Assembly (NCBI GenBank): GCA_017997715.1 | Contig: JAGOEM010000008.1 | Span: forward strand, 1 to 36,579 | DNA from: Ottowia sp. | GTDB taxonomy: Bacteria > Pseudomonadota > Gammaproteobacteria > Burkholderiales > Burkholderiaceae_C | Length of the DNA: 36,579 bases | Reading direction: 5' to 3' | Part shown: piece after piece, positions 22,361 through 29,063 of the stretch | How positions within the stretch are numbered: position 1 is the stretch's first letter | How the letters are laid out: each line of letters opens with the position of its first letter | Made by a program: the position numbers and the translations under genes | The notes under the pieces: model-generated | The model's database searches: none | What the model saw: only the letters and a program-made list of their open reading frames with translations | Told to the model about the DNA's origin: nothing

Positions 22361-23518
22361 TCAGGAAGAAGAACCCGTGCCCGCGCCAGCCACCCAGTGG
22401 TTGTCCCAGCGCAGCGCGCTGGCCCCGTCCGCGCCGGTCAGCGCATGGCCGGCGGGCTGTTGCAGGATGGCGGGCGCGCCGCCCACCCACCAGTCGGCCT
22501 GGCTGCGGCCCAGCGCATAGGCGCCCTTGAACGGCAGGCTGGCCTGGAATTGGCCACCCGCATCAAACACCGCCACCGCATCCACGCGCGGGCAGCTGAC
22601 GGCAAAGCCGCCGCCCGGCAGCGCCACGATGTCGCCGCCATAGCCGCCCATGGGCGGCTGGCCGGTGCACAGGCGCAGCGCGGCGCCGTCCCACAGCGCC
22701 AGCACAGGCGCCTGCGTGCGCGTGGCGGCGTCGGCGTGTTCGGCCTGCAAGGCAATGCCCAGCAGGCCGCTGGCGCCGTCCAGCGCCAGGTGGCGAATGC
22801 TGAGCTGCGCATCGGGCAGCCGCCATTGACCCAGCCGCGCCCCCGTGTCTGCGCCCAGCGCCACCAGCGATGGGTCCATCTTGTCCAGCTGGCGCTTGGC
22901 GCGGCCGGTTTCGGGCAGCGTGGGGATGCCGCCGTTGGCCACCACCAGCGTGCCGGCCGGCCAGCCGCCCAGCGCCTGGGGCAGCAGCATCAGCTGGTGC
23001 GGGTCGGCGCCGTGCGTGGGCCATTCGGCTTGCTTGTGCAGGGTTGGGCCATCGCGCAGGGCCACCATGCCGGCCACGCTTTCCAGGTCGGTTTCGGTGG
23101 TCCAAAGGCGCTGGCCGGCGGCGTCGGCCACCACGTGGCCGTTGAAGCGGCGGTCGCTTTCCACCCACTGCCATTGCGTTTGCCCGGTTTGGGGGTGCCA
23201 GCGCAGCAGCCAGTCGCCCGGGCGGCGCGCCACCACCAGCACCGACCCATCGGCCTGCAGCACCAGGCCGTGCGCGCGCGTTGGCACGGCCAGCTGGCGG
23301 CCCACGGCCCAGCGGCCGCCGCGCAGGCGGACTTCGCCAATGTGCTCGGCGCCCTCGTCCTGCCAAGCCGCCCACAGCGTGGCCGACAGCGTGGCCGACC
23401 CGGGCGCGGGCAGGCCCGCCGCCATGGCCGCCGAAGCCCAGCAGGCGCTGCCCAGCCAGGCCAGTGCCTGGCGGCGCGATGCCTGCCAGACGGCAAGGGG
23501 CTCAGTCGCCATCGGCAT
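22361..23518 (-). CDS. DUF1513 protein, exported, last gene of the imelysin operon
   Basis: A 385-residue periplasmic protein of the DUF1513 family, expected to form a β-propeller-like fold. Function is not established. The N-terminus has a twin-arginine-like signal, ASRRQALAWLGSACWASAAMA (13–33), and the mature part starts near 35. Visible blocks: HGLVLQADGSVLVVARRPGDWLLRW, FNGHVVADAAGQRLWTTETD, WPTHGADPHQLMLLP, LVVANGGIPTLPETGRAKRQLDKMDPSL and GGYGGDIVALPGGGFAVSCPR, with the HGxxPH pattern common in the family. The frame overlaps the end of the upstream imelysin-like gene by 17 nt. The ATG at 23512 is an equally possible start, with GGA a few bases before it. Co-occurrence with imelysins points to metal handling at the envelope, by inference. 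Confidence 0.9.
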   Translation of the reverse strand: MPMATEPLAVWQASRRQALAWLGSACWASAAMAAGLPAPGSATLSATLWAAWQDEGAEHIGEVRLRGGRWAVGRQLAVPTRAHGLVLQADGSVLVVARRPGDWLLRWHPQTGQTQWQWVESDRRFNGHVVADAAGQRLWTTETDLESVAGMVALRDGPTLHKQAEWPTHGADPHQLMLLPQALGGWPAGTLVVANGGIPTLPETGRAKRQLDKMDPSLVALGADTGARLGQWRLPDAQLSIRHLALDGASGLLGIALQAEHADAATRTQAPVLALWDGAALRLCTGQPPMGGYGGDIVALPGGGFAVSCPRVDAVAVFDAGGQFQASLPFKGAYALGRSQADWWVGGAPAILQQPAGHALTGADGASALRWDNHWVAGAGTGSSS

Positions 23519-24668
23519 CCGAAAAGCCCAGGGGCACGTCCAGCGCCACCGACACCTCGTTCTGGAACAGCGTGGTGACGGCCTTCATGTCTTGCGCCAG
23601 CGCCATCAGCGTTTGGGTGTCGGCGTTCGGCGGCAGGGCGGTGATGCGCGCACCCGCCTTGTCCAGCGCCTGCGCCCAGCGCGCGGCCAGGGCGATCTGG
23701 CCCTTGCCCAGCAACAGCGCTTCGATGGGGATGGGCCCCTGCGCGGCCTGCGGGGGCGACTGGCGCTGTTCGGCGCTCAGTTGGGCTTGCACCTTCAGCG
23801 CCGCCCATTGGGCCTGCCACTCCGCCAGGTTGGCGGCGCGGTCCTGCCGCGCGAATTCGGGTTCGGCCTGGCGGGTACGCGCTTTCTGGATCGGCTGCTC
23901 GATCTCGATCCAGCGCAGGCGCTCCCAGCCGGCGAGCCACTGGTTGACCCATTCGGAAAACCGCGCCTGGCCCGATGGGTCGTCCGCGTCCACTTCCGCA
24001 TCTGCGCCGTCTGAAGCACTGGCCGCGGGCGCGGGCGTGGTGGGTGCGGTCGCTTGCAACGCGGCGTCCGGGCGCAAGGCAGCGGCCAGGGCCGTCGCCT
24101 CGGCCTCGATCTCTTGGGACAGCAGCTGGGCGTAGCCGCAGGAAGCGGCATTCAACGGGCGCTGCAACAGCCATTCCAGCGCTGGGAATCCCTTGGCCGG
24201 CGTACCAATGGCTTCCAGCGCAGCCAGCGTCTGCGGCTGGCGGGCCATCGCCTTCTCAATCAGGTTGGGCCGCGTGGGCCAGAAGTCGATGGCGCGCTGC
24301 GACCGCCGCGTGACCACGGGGCCCAGTGCCGGCGTGGCCAAGGCCTGCCAGGCCACCAGGGTCTGGCGCCACTGCGCCTGCAGCGCGGGCGCCGCCTGGG
24401 GCGCGTTGCACTGCGCTTGCAGCGCCGCTGTCAGACGCTGGGCGGCGGCCTCGAAGGCGGCGGCGCGCTGCGGCAGATAGCGTGCGTACAGCCCCTGCAC
24501 CACATCGCCCACGTGGTAGTAGGGAAACGCCACGAGGGCGGGCGTTGCGGGCACTTTTGGTGCAGCCGGGGGCGACGTCGTCTGCGCCTGTGCCGCCACG
24601 GCGGCCCACATCACCACAGCGCCGCCCAGGCACTGGCCCCGACGCACCGCGGCTTGCGCAGGCTTCAT
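23502..24668 (-). CDS. Second imelysin-family periplasmic protein
   Basis: A 388-residue exported protein with an imelysin-like helical fold. A signal peptide ends near AAVAAQA–QTTSPP. Family features: HVGDVVQGLYARYLPQRAAAFEAAAQRL (about 52–79), WRQTLVAWQALATPALGPVVTRRSQRAIDFWPTRPNLIEKAM (about 100–141) and GFPALEWLL (160–168). The imelysin signature G-x-H-x-x-E, present in the first paralogue as GWHAIE, reads GFPALE here, so the His is replaced by Pro162 while Glu165 stays. The C-terminal part is long, with an acidic Ala/Pro linker near 205–230. The ATG overlaps the stop of the di-haem gene (ATGA). The pair of dissimilar imelysins in one operon suggests divided roles. Confidence 0.88.
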   Translation of the reverse strand: MKPAQAAVRRGQCLGGAVVMWAAVAAQAQTTSPPAAPKVPATPALVAFPYYHVGDVVQGLYARYLPQRAAAFEAAAQRLTAALQAQCNAPQAAPALQAQWRQTLVAWQALATPALGPVVTRRSQRAIDFWPTRPNLIEKAMARQPQTLAALEAIGTPAKGFPALEWLLQRPLNAASCGYAQLLSQEIEAEATALAAALRPDAALQATAPTTPAPAASASDGADAEVDADDPSGQARFSEWVNQWLAGWERLRWIEIEQPIQKARTRQAEPEFARQDRAANLAEWQAQWAALKVQAQLSAEQRQSPPQAAQGPIPIEALLLGKGQIALAARWAQALDKAGARITALPPNADTQTLMALAQDMKAVTTLFQNEVSVALDVPLGFSDADGD

Positions 24669-26143
24669 AGCGACTCCACGAACTTGACCAAGGCTTCGCG
24701 GTCGGCCTTGCTGAATTTCAGTACCTGCTGCTTGCTGGGTTCGGCCTCGCCGCCGTGCCACAGCACCGCTTCCAGCACGCCGTTGGCCCGGCCATCGTGC
24801 AGCAGGAACTGGTGCCCGTTGACGCCGCGCAGCAAGCCAATGCCCCACAGCGGCGGCGTGCGCCACTGGTTGCCGCTGGCCAGGAAATCCGGCCGGCCAT
24901 CGGCCAGCTGCGGCCCCATGTCGTGCAACAGCAGATCGGTGTAGGGCCAGATGCGCTGCCCGGTCAGCTTGGCGCTGCTGAGCGACGGAAACGGCGGCGC
25001 GCCGGTCACATAGCTGGGCCGGTGGCAGGTGGCGCACTGCGCCTGGTGGAACAGCGCCTGGCCTTTCAGCACCTGGGCGTCGCCGGGTTTGCGCCGCGCC
25101 GCCGGGGCCAGCGTGGCGGTGTAGAAGATGACGTTGCCCAGCGTGTCGTCGTCGATCTCGGGCTGCTCGGCGCTGGCCTGGGCCGCAGGGATCACGCCGT
25201 CGCGCCCACGCTGGCGCCCGCCGCCGTGGGGCGCAGCCAGGCAGTCGGCCTGCGCGGGGCTGCAGGCTTCATGCCAGAACAGGCGGCTGGTGATGCCCAT
25301 GACGCCGCTGAAGGCGGCGGCCGACTGGTGCGCCACCGAACCGGTGTTGGCCTTCCAGCCAAAGCGGCCCAGCACCTCGCGGCCGGCAAAGGCGTCCCAC
25401 ACGCGGTTGGGCTGGCCCTTGATCGGCCCTGGCTCGGCGGCCTGGGCGCGCGCGTTGGCCAGCACCTCGGATTCAGGAATCGCCTCCAGCAGGCCGATGC
25501 CGGGCAGCTGCGGGGCAATGCGCGGGCTGACCATGGTGCCGGGCGCCATCGGCCCATAGCCCAAATCGACCAGCCGGTAGCTGGGCTGGCGCAAGCTGTA
25601 GCGGGTGCCGTCGGCAAAGCGGCCATGCACGGGCGTGCCACGTATCTCAACCCGCCCTTCGGGCTTGACGCCCTGCACCGCCGCGTTGTTGAACTGGTCG
25701 CCGTAGGTCGGCTCGGGCCGCACGCCCAGCTTGGGCTCGATCGGGCCCGGTACCGACAGGCGCATCAGCAGCGCGACGGTGGGCTCCGGGTCGCCGCCCA
25801 GGGTGCGGCGCCAGTCGGGCGGTGCGCCGCGCCCGTCCAGCACATGGCAGCCCGCGCACGCGCGCGCAATGAAATGCGGCCCCAGGCCATCGCGCGCGGT
25901 GGTGGACGCGGGCGCTTCCACCCAATTGCGTTTGAAGAATGAGTTGCCAATGACAAAGCGCGTGCGCTCGGCGTCTTCCAGGTTGGCCGCCGGAAATGAA
26001 AAAGCGTTCTGCCCGGTGGCCCACACCGTGGTTTCACCGCCGGTCTTCTCGCCCAGCGCATCGGCGTCTGACACCGCCACCGGCAGCACCGCGATGCCCA
26101 GCAACGCGCCCACGCCCAGGCGCAGCCACCGTGCGCGGATCAT
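24665..26143 (-). CDS. Di-haem oxidoreductase-like protein (DUF1111, 'thiol oxidoreductase')
   Basis: A 492-residue periplasmic c-type cytochrome related to di-haem peroxidases. An N-terminal signal is seen (about 1–29, ending VSDADA). The two haem-binding motifs are CAGCH (96–100) and CATCH (370–374). Family blocks include VIGNSFFKRNWVEAPASTTARDGLGPHFIARACAGCH, GRFGWKANTGSVAHQSAAAFSGVMGITS, WPYTDLLLHDMG and TPPLWGIGLLRGVNGHQFLLHDGRANGVLEAVLWHGGEA. These are typical of DUF1111 proteins encoded with imelysins. A redox step on iron or another metal is plausible but unproven. It is coupled to both neighbours by ATGA overlaps. Confidence 0.93.
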   Translation of the reverse strand: MIRARWLRLGVGALLGIAVLPVAVSDADALGEKTGGETTVWATGQNAFSFPAANLEDAERTRFVIGNSFFKRNWVEAPASTTARDGLGPHFIARACAGCHVLDGRGAPPDWRRTLGGDPEPTVALLMRLSVPGPIEPKLGVRPEPTYGDQFNNAAVQGVKPEGRVEIRGTPVHGRFADGTRYSLRQPSYRLVDLGYGPMAPGTMVSPRIAPQLPGIGLLEAIPESEVLANARAQAAEPGPIKGQPNRVWDAFAGREVLGRFGWKANTGSVAHQSAAAFSGVMGITSRLFWHEACSPAQADCLAAPHGGGRQRGRDGVIPAAQASAEQPEIDDDTLGNVIFYTATLAPAARRKPGDAQVLKGQALFHQAQCATCHRPSYVTGAPPFPSLSSAKLTGQRIWPYTDLLLHDMGPQLADGRPDFLASGNQWRTPPLWGIGLLRGVNGHQFLLHDGRANGVLEAVLWHGGEAEPSKQQVLKFSKADREALVKFVESL

Positions 26144-27324
26144 GGTTGCACAAGCGTCAGCTTGGTAATGCCGATGGCGTTGGCCGAGGCCACCAGCAGC
26201 TTGGACTGCTCGACCAGGCTGGCGATGGTCTTTTCGATCGCCGGGCGGCCCGGTGCGCCTTTGACGATGGCACGGTCAAACGGCGCCGGAATCAATTCGG
26301 CCAGCTGCACCGACTGGGCCAGCTGCGCCGTGGTTTTGTCGGCCAGCGCGGCGTCCTTGGCGGCCACCAGATCGCGCACGGCGGGCCCTTGCAGCGTGCT
26401 ACCGTCGCGCCGCACGTAGGTGCCCAGCCAGACGTTCTGGATGCCCTTGGCGTTGGTCACCGCGTCGCGGTGGGTGTTGTCCGAGAAGCAGGAGTGCTCG
26501 TCCTCCTGGTCCTGCGAGTTCAGCGCCACTTCCAGGCGTTCGCCGGCCAGTTCACCGCGCGACAGCGAGCCCAGGCCCACGATGATCTTGCGCACCGCCT
26601 CCTGGCCTTGCTTCTCGAAAGCGGCGCGGTAGTTCTTGGCGCCCGGCGCCCAGGCTTTCACCATCGCGCTCAGGTCGTCGACCAGCAATTCGGTCACCAC
26701 CTTCAGGTAGCGGCTGCGGCGCTCGGCGTTGGCGCCCTTGCCGGGCACGTAATCCTCGAACGAGCGCGCGCCGGGGCCGGCTTCGCTCAGGTCCTGCCCC
26801 CACAGCAGGAACTCGATCGCGTGCCAGCCGGTGCTGATGTTCTCTTCGCCCCCGCGTTCGTTGGCCTTGGCCAGGTTGGCCTTGTTGATGACGAACTTGG
26901 GCTGGTTGATGAAACCGGCCTTGGGCTTGCCTTCGACATAGTCCACGTAGGACTCATCCAACGGCCACGCGTTGATGCGGCCTTCCGGGCCGTCGTCGTC
27001 ATCGATCGGGCCACCGTAGAAGCGGAAGGCCTCGGTCTGCCCGTAATACTCGCGCGCCTGCAGCCAGGCACGGCGCGCCTTGGCCAGCGCTTCTTCCGAA
27101 GGCGCGGCCACCAGGGCGTTGATCGCGTCCTGCAGCGCCTTGACGCCCGCCAGCGAATCCACATAGCCCGCATGCACCAGTTGGGCATAGTGGCGCGCCA
27201 CCTCGCCGGCTTGCACCGGGGCCTGCGCCGCCGCTTGCGCGGGCTGCGCCCACGCGGTGGTGAACTGGGCAGAGGCGCCCAGCGCCGCCAGCGCCAACAA
27301 AGTGGCCAGAGTGTTTTGTTTCAT
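26140..27324 (-). CDS. irpA: Imelysin-family iron-regulated periplasmic protein (IrpA-like)
   Basis: A 394-residue exported protein of the imelysin / iron-regulated IrpA group, implicated in iron acquisition but without a settled biochemical role. The signal peptide ends AWA–QPAQA. The signature G166-x-H168-x-x-E171 is in STGWHAIEFLLWGQD. Other blocks: YYGQTEAFRFYGGPIDDDDGPEGRINAWPLDESYVDYVEG, LVVDDLSAMV-like LLVDDLSAMVKAWAPG, GLGSLSRGELAGERLEVALNSQDQEDEHSCFSDNTHRDAVTNAKGIQNVWLG. All are characteristic. The start at 27324 has AGGA about 8 nt upstream. It is the first gene of the four-gene operon, with a TAGAAT −10 and a Fur-like site about 200 nt upstream. Confidence 0.94.
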   Translation of the reverse strand: MKQNTLATLLALAALGASAQFTTAWAQPAQAAAQAPVQAGEVARHYAQLVHAGYVDSLAGVKALQDAINALVAAPSEEALAKARRAWLQAREYYGQTEAFRFYGGPIDDDDGPEGRINAWPLDESYVDYVEGKPKAGFINQPKFVINKANLAKANERGGEENISTGWHAIEFLLWGQDLSEAGPGARSFEDYVPGKGANAERRSRYLKVVTELLVDDLSAMVKAWAPGAKNYRAAFEKQGQEAVRKIIVGLGSLSRGELAGERLEVALNSQDQEDEHSCFSDNTHRDAVTNAKGIQNVWLGTYVRRDGSTLQGPAVRDLVAAKDAALADKTTAQLAQSVQLAELIPAPFDRAIVKGAPGRPAIEKTIASLVEQSKLLVASANAIGITKLTLVQP

Positions 27325-27657
27325 CCGTCTTCCTATTGCAGGTATGCAGGTAACAACCGCAGCAAGCGCCACGCGCCCCGAAAACCGCCAGCACTGGGCT
27401 TGAACCCAGCCGCGCCTGATTCAAGCAGCGATGGGCGCAGGCGCGTCGCCGCCGACGGGCGGACGGGGCCATCGCCATCAGCGCCGCAACGCCTCCGCCC
27501 CCTGACGCGCCCCGCGTCAAATACAAGCGATTCTCAATTCTAGTGCGCCGCCTCCCGCGGTCGGGCGCCGCTGGCGCGCGCCACGCCAGGCCTGCCGCAC
27601 GCCAATTCGGCCGCTGTGATAGCGTGCGCCCTGCATCCACAAACCACAGGTGACCCC
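27325..27657. other. 333-nt divergent region, irpA / DsrE-like gene
   Basis: No gene is supported. It holds a candidate Fur site with an overlapping minus-strand −10 element (27518–27542). On the plus side, TGATAGCG near 27616 could be a −10 for the DsrE-like gene. Confidence 0.5.
27518..27542 (-). promoter_or_regulatory. Candidate Fur box and −10 element for the imelysin operon
   Basis: On the minus strand TAGAAT (−10-like) is followed by TTGAGAATCGCTTGTATTTG. This contains a good Fur half (TGAGAATC) and a poorer second half. It is a rare A+T-rich patch in a GC-rich region, and imelysin operons are commonly Fur-controlled. Confidence 0.45.
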
Positions 27658-28095
27658 ATGCGCTGGTTGACCCATTTCTTGCGCCCCTTGCTGATGACCG
27701 CCGTGATGGCCGGGGCGGCCGGCGGTGCGCTGGCGCAGGACAAGGTGCTCTATCACATCGACGACGCGGCGGCGCAGGCCACCAAGGGGCTGCGCAACAT
27801 CCGCAACCACCTGGATGTGGCGCCGGAAACCAGGATCGTCGTGGTGACGCACGCCGACGGCGTGAAGTTCTTGATGGAAGGCGCCAAGGACGCCAAGAAC
27901 CCCAACATCGACTACGCGGCGCTGGTCAGCGCGCTGAAGGCGCGGGGCGTCACTTTTGAGGTGTGCGAGATCACGCTGCGCAACAACGGCCTGAAAAAAG
28001 AGCAGTTCGTCCTGGACGCCGACTTCACCCCCTCGGGCGTGGCGCGCATCGCCCAGTTGCAAACGCGCGAACACTACGCTTACATAAAACCATGA
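27658..28095 (+). CDS. Exported DsrE/F-like small protein
   Basis: A 145-residue protein with a cleavable signal (MRWLTHFLRPLLMTAVMAGAAGGALA–QDK, in two parts; cleavage near 26). A single Rossmann-like DsrE/DsrF-type domain follows: KVLYHIDDAAAQATKGLRNIRNHLDV (29–54), RIVVVTHADGVKFLMEGAKD (59–78), LVSALKARGVTFEVCEITLRNNGL (89–112) and SGVARIAQLQTREHYAYIKP at the end. Cys103 in FEVCEITL occupies the place of the conserved cysteine of sulfur-carrying relatives. A periplasmic location is unusual compared with the cytosolic sulfur-relay DsrE. The ATG at 27658 follows AGGTGA by 4 nt. It is transcribed away from irpA; a shared regulator is possible. Confidence 0.9.
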   Translation: MRWLTHFLRPLLMTAVMAGAAGGALAQDKVLYHIDDAAAQATKGLRNIRNHLDVAPETRIVVVTHADGVKFLMEGAKDAKNPNIDYAALVSALKARGVTFEVCEITLRNNGLKKEQFVLDADFTPSGVARIAQLQTREHYAYIKP

Positions 28096-28149
28096 AATCG
28101 GCCTCTAGCGCATGACAGACGGGCGCTGGCAGCTATTTATTTGATAGTT
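28092..28149 (-). repeat. Dispersed ~60-bp repeat, copy 7
   Basis: GAAATCGGCCTCTAGCGC … GGGCGCTGGCAGCTATTTATTTGATAG, given here in pieces. It directly follows the DsrE-like stop and separates it from the stator-like operon. Confidence 0.75.
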
Positions 28150-28230
28150 AACCACCTGCCACGGGCTGCGCGCCTGCCCCAGTGCCCATTCAGCGCGCAT
28201 GCCGTTCGTCGCCCCGCCCGCGCACCGGCC

Positions 28231-28258
28231 CTGTCGCCCGCTGGCGCCGTGTAGACTC
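28231..28258 (+). promoter_or_regulatory. Possible sigma-70 promoter of the DUF3348 operon
   Basis: CTGTCG and TAGACT are separated by about 16–17 nt, with the expected start some 15–20 nt before the ATG at 28281. The match is modest and rests on position. Confidence 0.3.
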
Positions 28259-28280
28259 GCCGGCTTTGCATTCGGGCGGC

Positions 28281-29012
28281 ATGGCTGGGACGACGCGACG
28301 CACAGGCTTTACCGACGCAGCGCTGGTGCGCCGGCTGGCCCCGTGGGTCGGCGCGGCGAATGCGGGCACGCCAACGGACTTCACCGGCCAGCTGAGCAGC
28401 TGGCTGCGCTGGACCGATGCGCAGCCGCTTTTTGCCGCCCTGCAAGAGCCGATCACCGTGCCCCCGCTGGCCGATGATGAGGACGCCAGCGTGGACAGCG
28501 CCCTTGCCGACAGCCACGGCGTGCAGCAATGGCTGGCGCGCACCCTGGTCAATTACGCGCCCTGGCGCGAAGCCCCGCGCCCACGCAGCCGCAGCCTGTC
28601 GTCGGGCTGGGTGGCCAGCGCGGCGGCGGCGCCCGAGCCTTTTGCCTTCGACTTTCCCACCTACCGCCGCCACTACGTCGCCCAGCAACAAGCCATGGAA
28701 GACCGCATCGCGCCCTTGCGCGCGCGCCTGCGCCGCGTGCTGGCCCTGCAAAGCCCCGCGCTGGCGCGCCTGGCCGCGCTGGACGCGGTGATGGAGCGCC
28801 TGCTGGGCGAGCCCGAACGCCGCCACCTGGCCAGCCTGCCGGCGCTGCTGGAAAAGCGCTTTGGCCAATGGCGCGCCGAAGCGCCCCCCGACGACGCCAG
28901 CCAAGCCTGGCAACCCCTTTTCCAGCAAGAGCTGGAAGCCACCCTGCAGGCCGAGCTGGACCTGCGCTGGCAGCCCATTGCGGGGCTGCTGGCGGCCCTG
29001 CGCCCCGTTTGA
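28281..29012 (+). CDS. DUF3348 protein, first gene of the stator-like operon
   Basis: A 243-residue soluble protein with no signal or membrane segment, matching DUF3348 as I know it from Burkholderiales. The start fits the family: TGFTDAALVRRLAPWVGAA (9–27), then DFTGQLSSWLRWTDAQPLFAAL (33–54). A middle segment has VQQWLARTLVNYAPWRE (81–97). Residues about 127–195 are helical and charged (YRRHYVAQQQAMEDRIAPLRARLRRVLALQSPALARLAALDAVME in outline), and the C-terminus is LFQQELEATLQAELDLRWQPIAGLLAALRPV. Function is unknown. It always seems to travel with the DUF802 channel protein, which starts 51 nt downstream, so a cytoplasmic partner of the channel's tail is a reasonable guess. Confidence 0.88.
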   Translation: MAGTTRRTGFTDAALVRRLAPWVGAANAGTPTDFTGQLSSWLRWTDAQPLFAALQEPITVPPLADDEDASVDSALADSHGVQQWLARTLVNYAPWREAPRPRSRSLSSGWVASAAAAPEPFAFDFPTYRRHYVAQQQAMEDRIAPLRARLRRVLALQSPALARLAALDAVMERLLGEPERRHLASLPALLEKRFGQWRAEAPPDDASQAWQPLFQQELEATLQAELDLRWQPIAGLLAALRPV

Positions 29013-29063
29013 ACGACATCACCGGCCGATCGCCCTGATCCCCGCCATCGACTTCTTTTGCCC

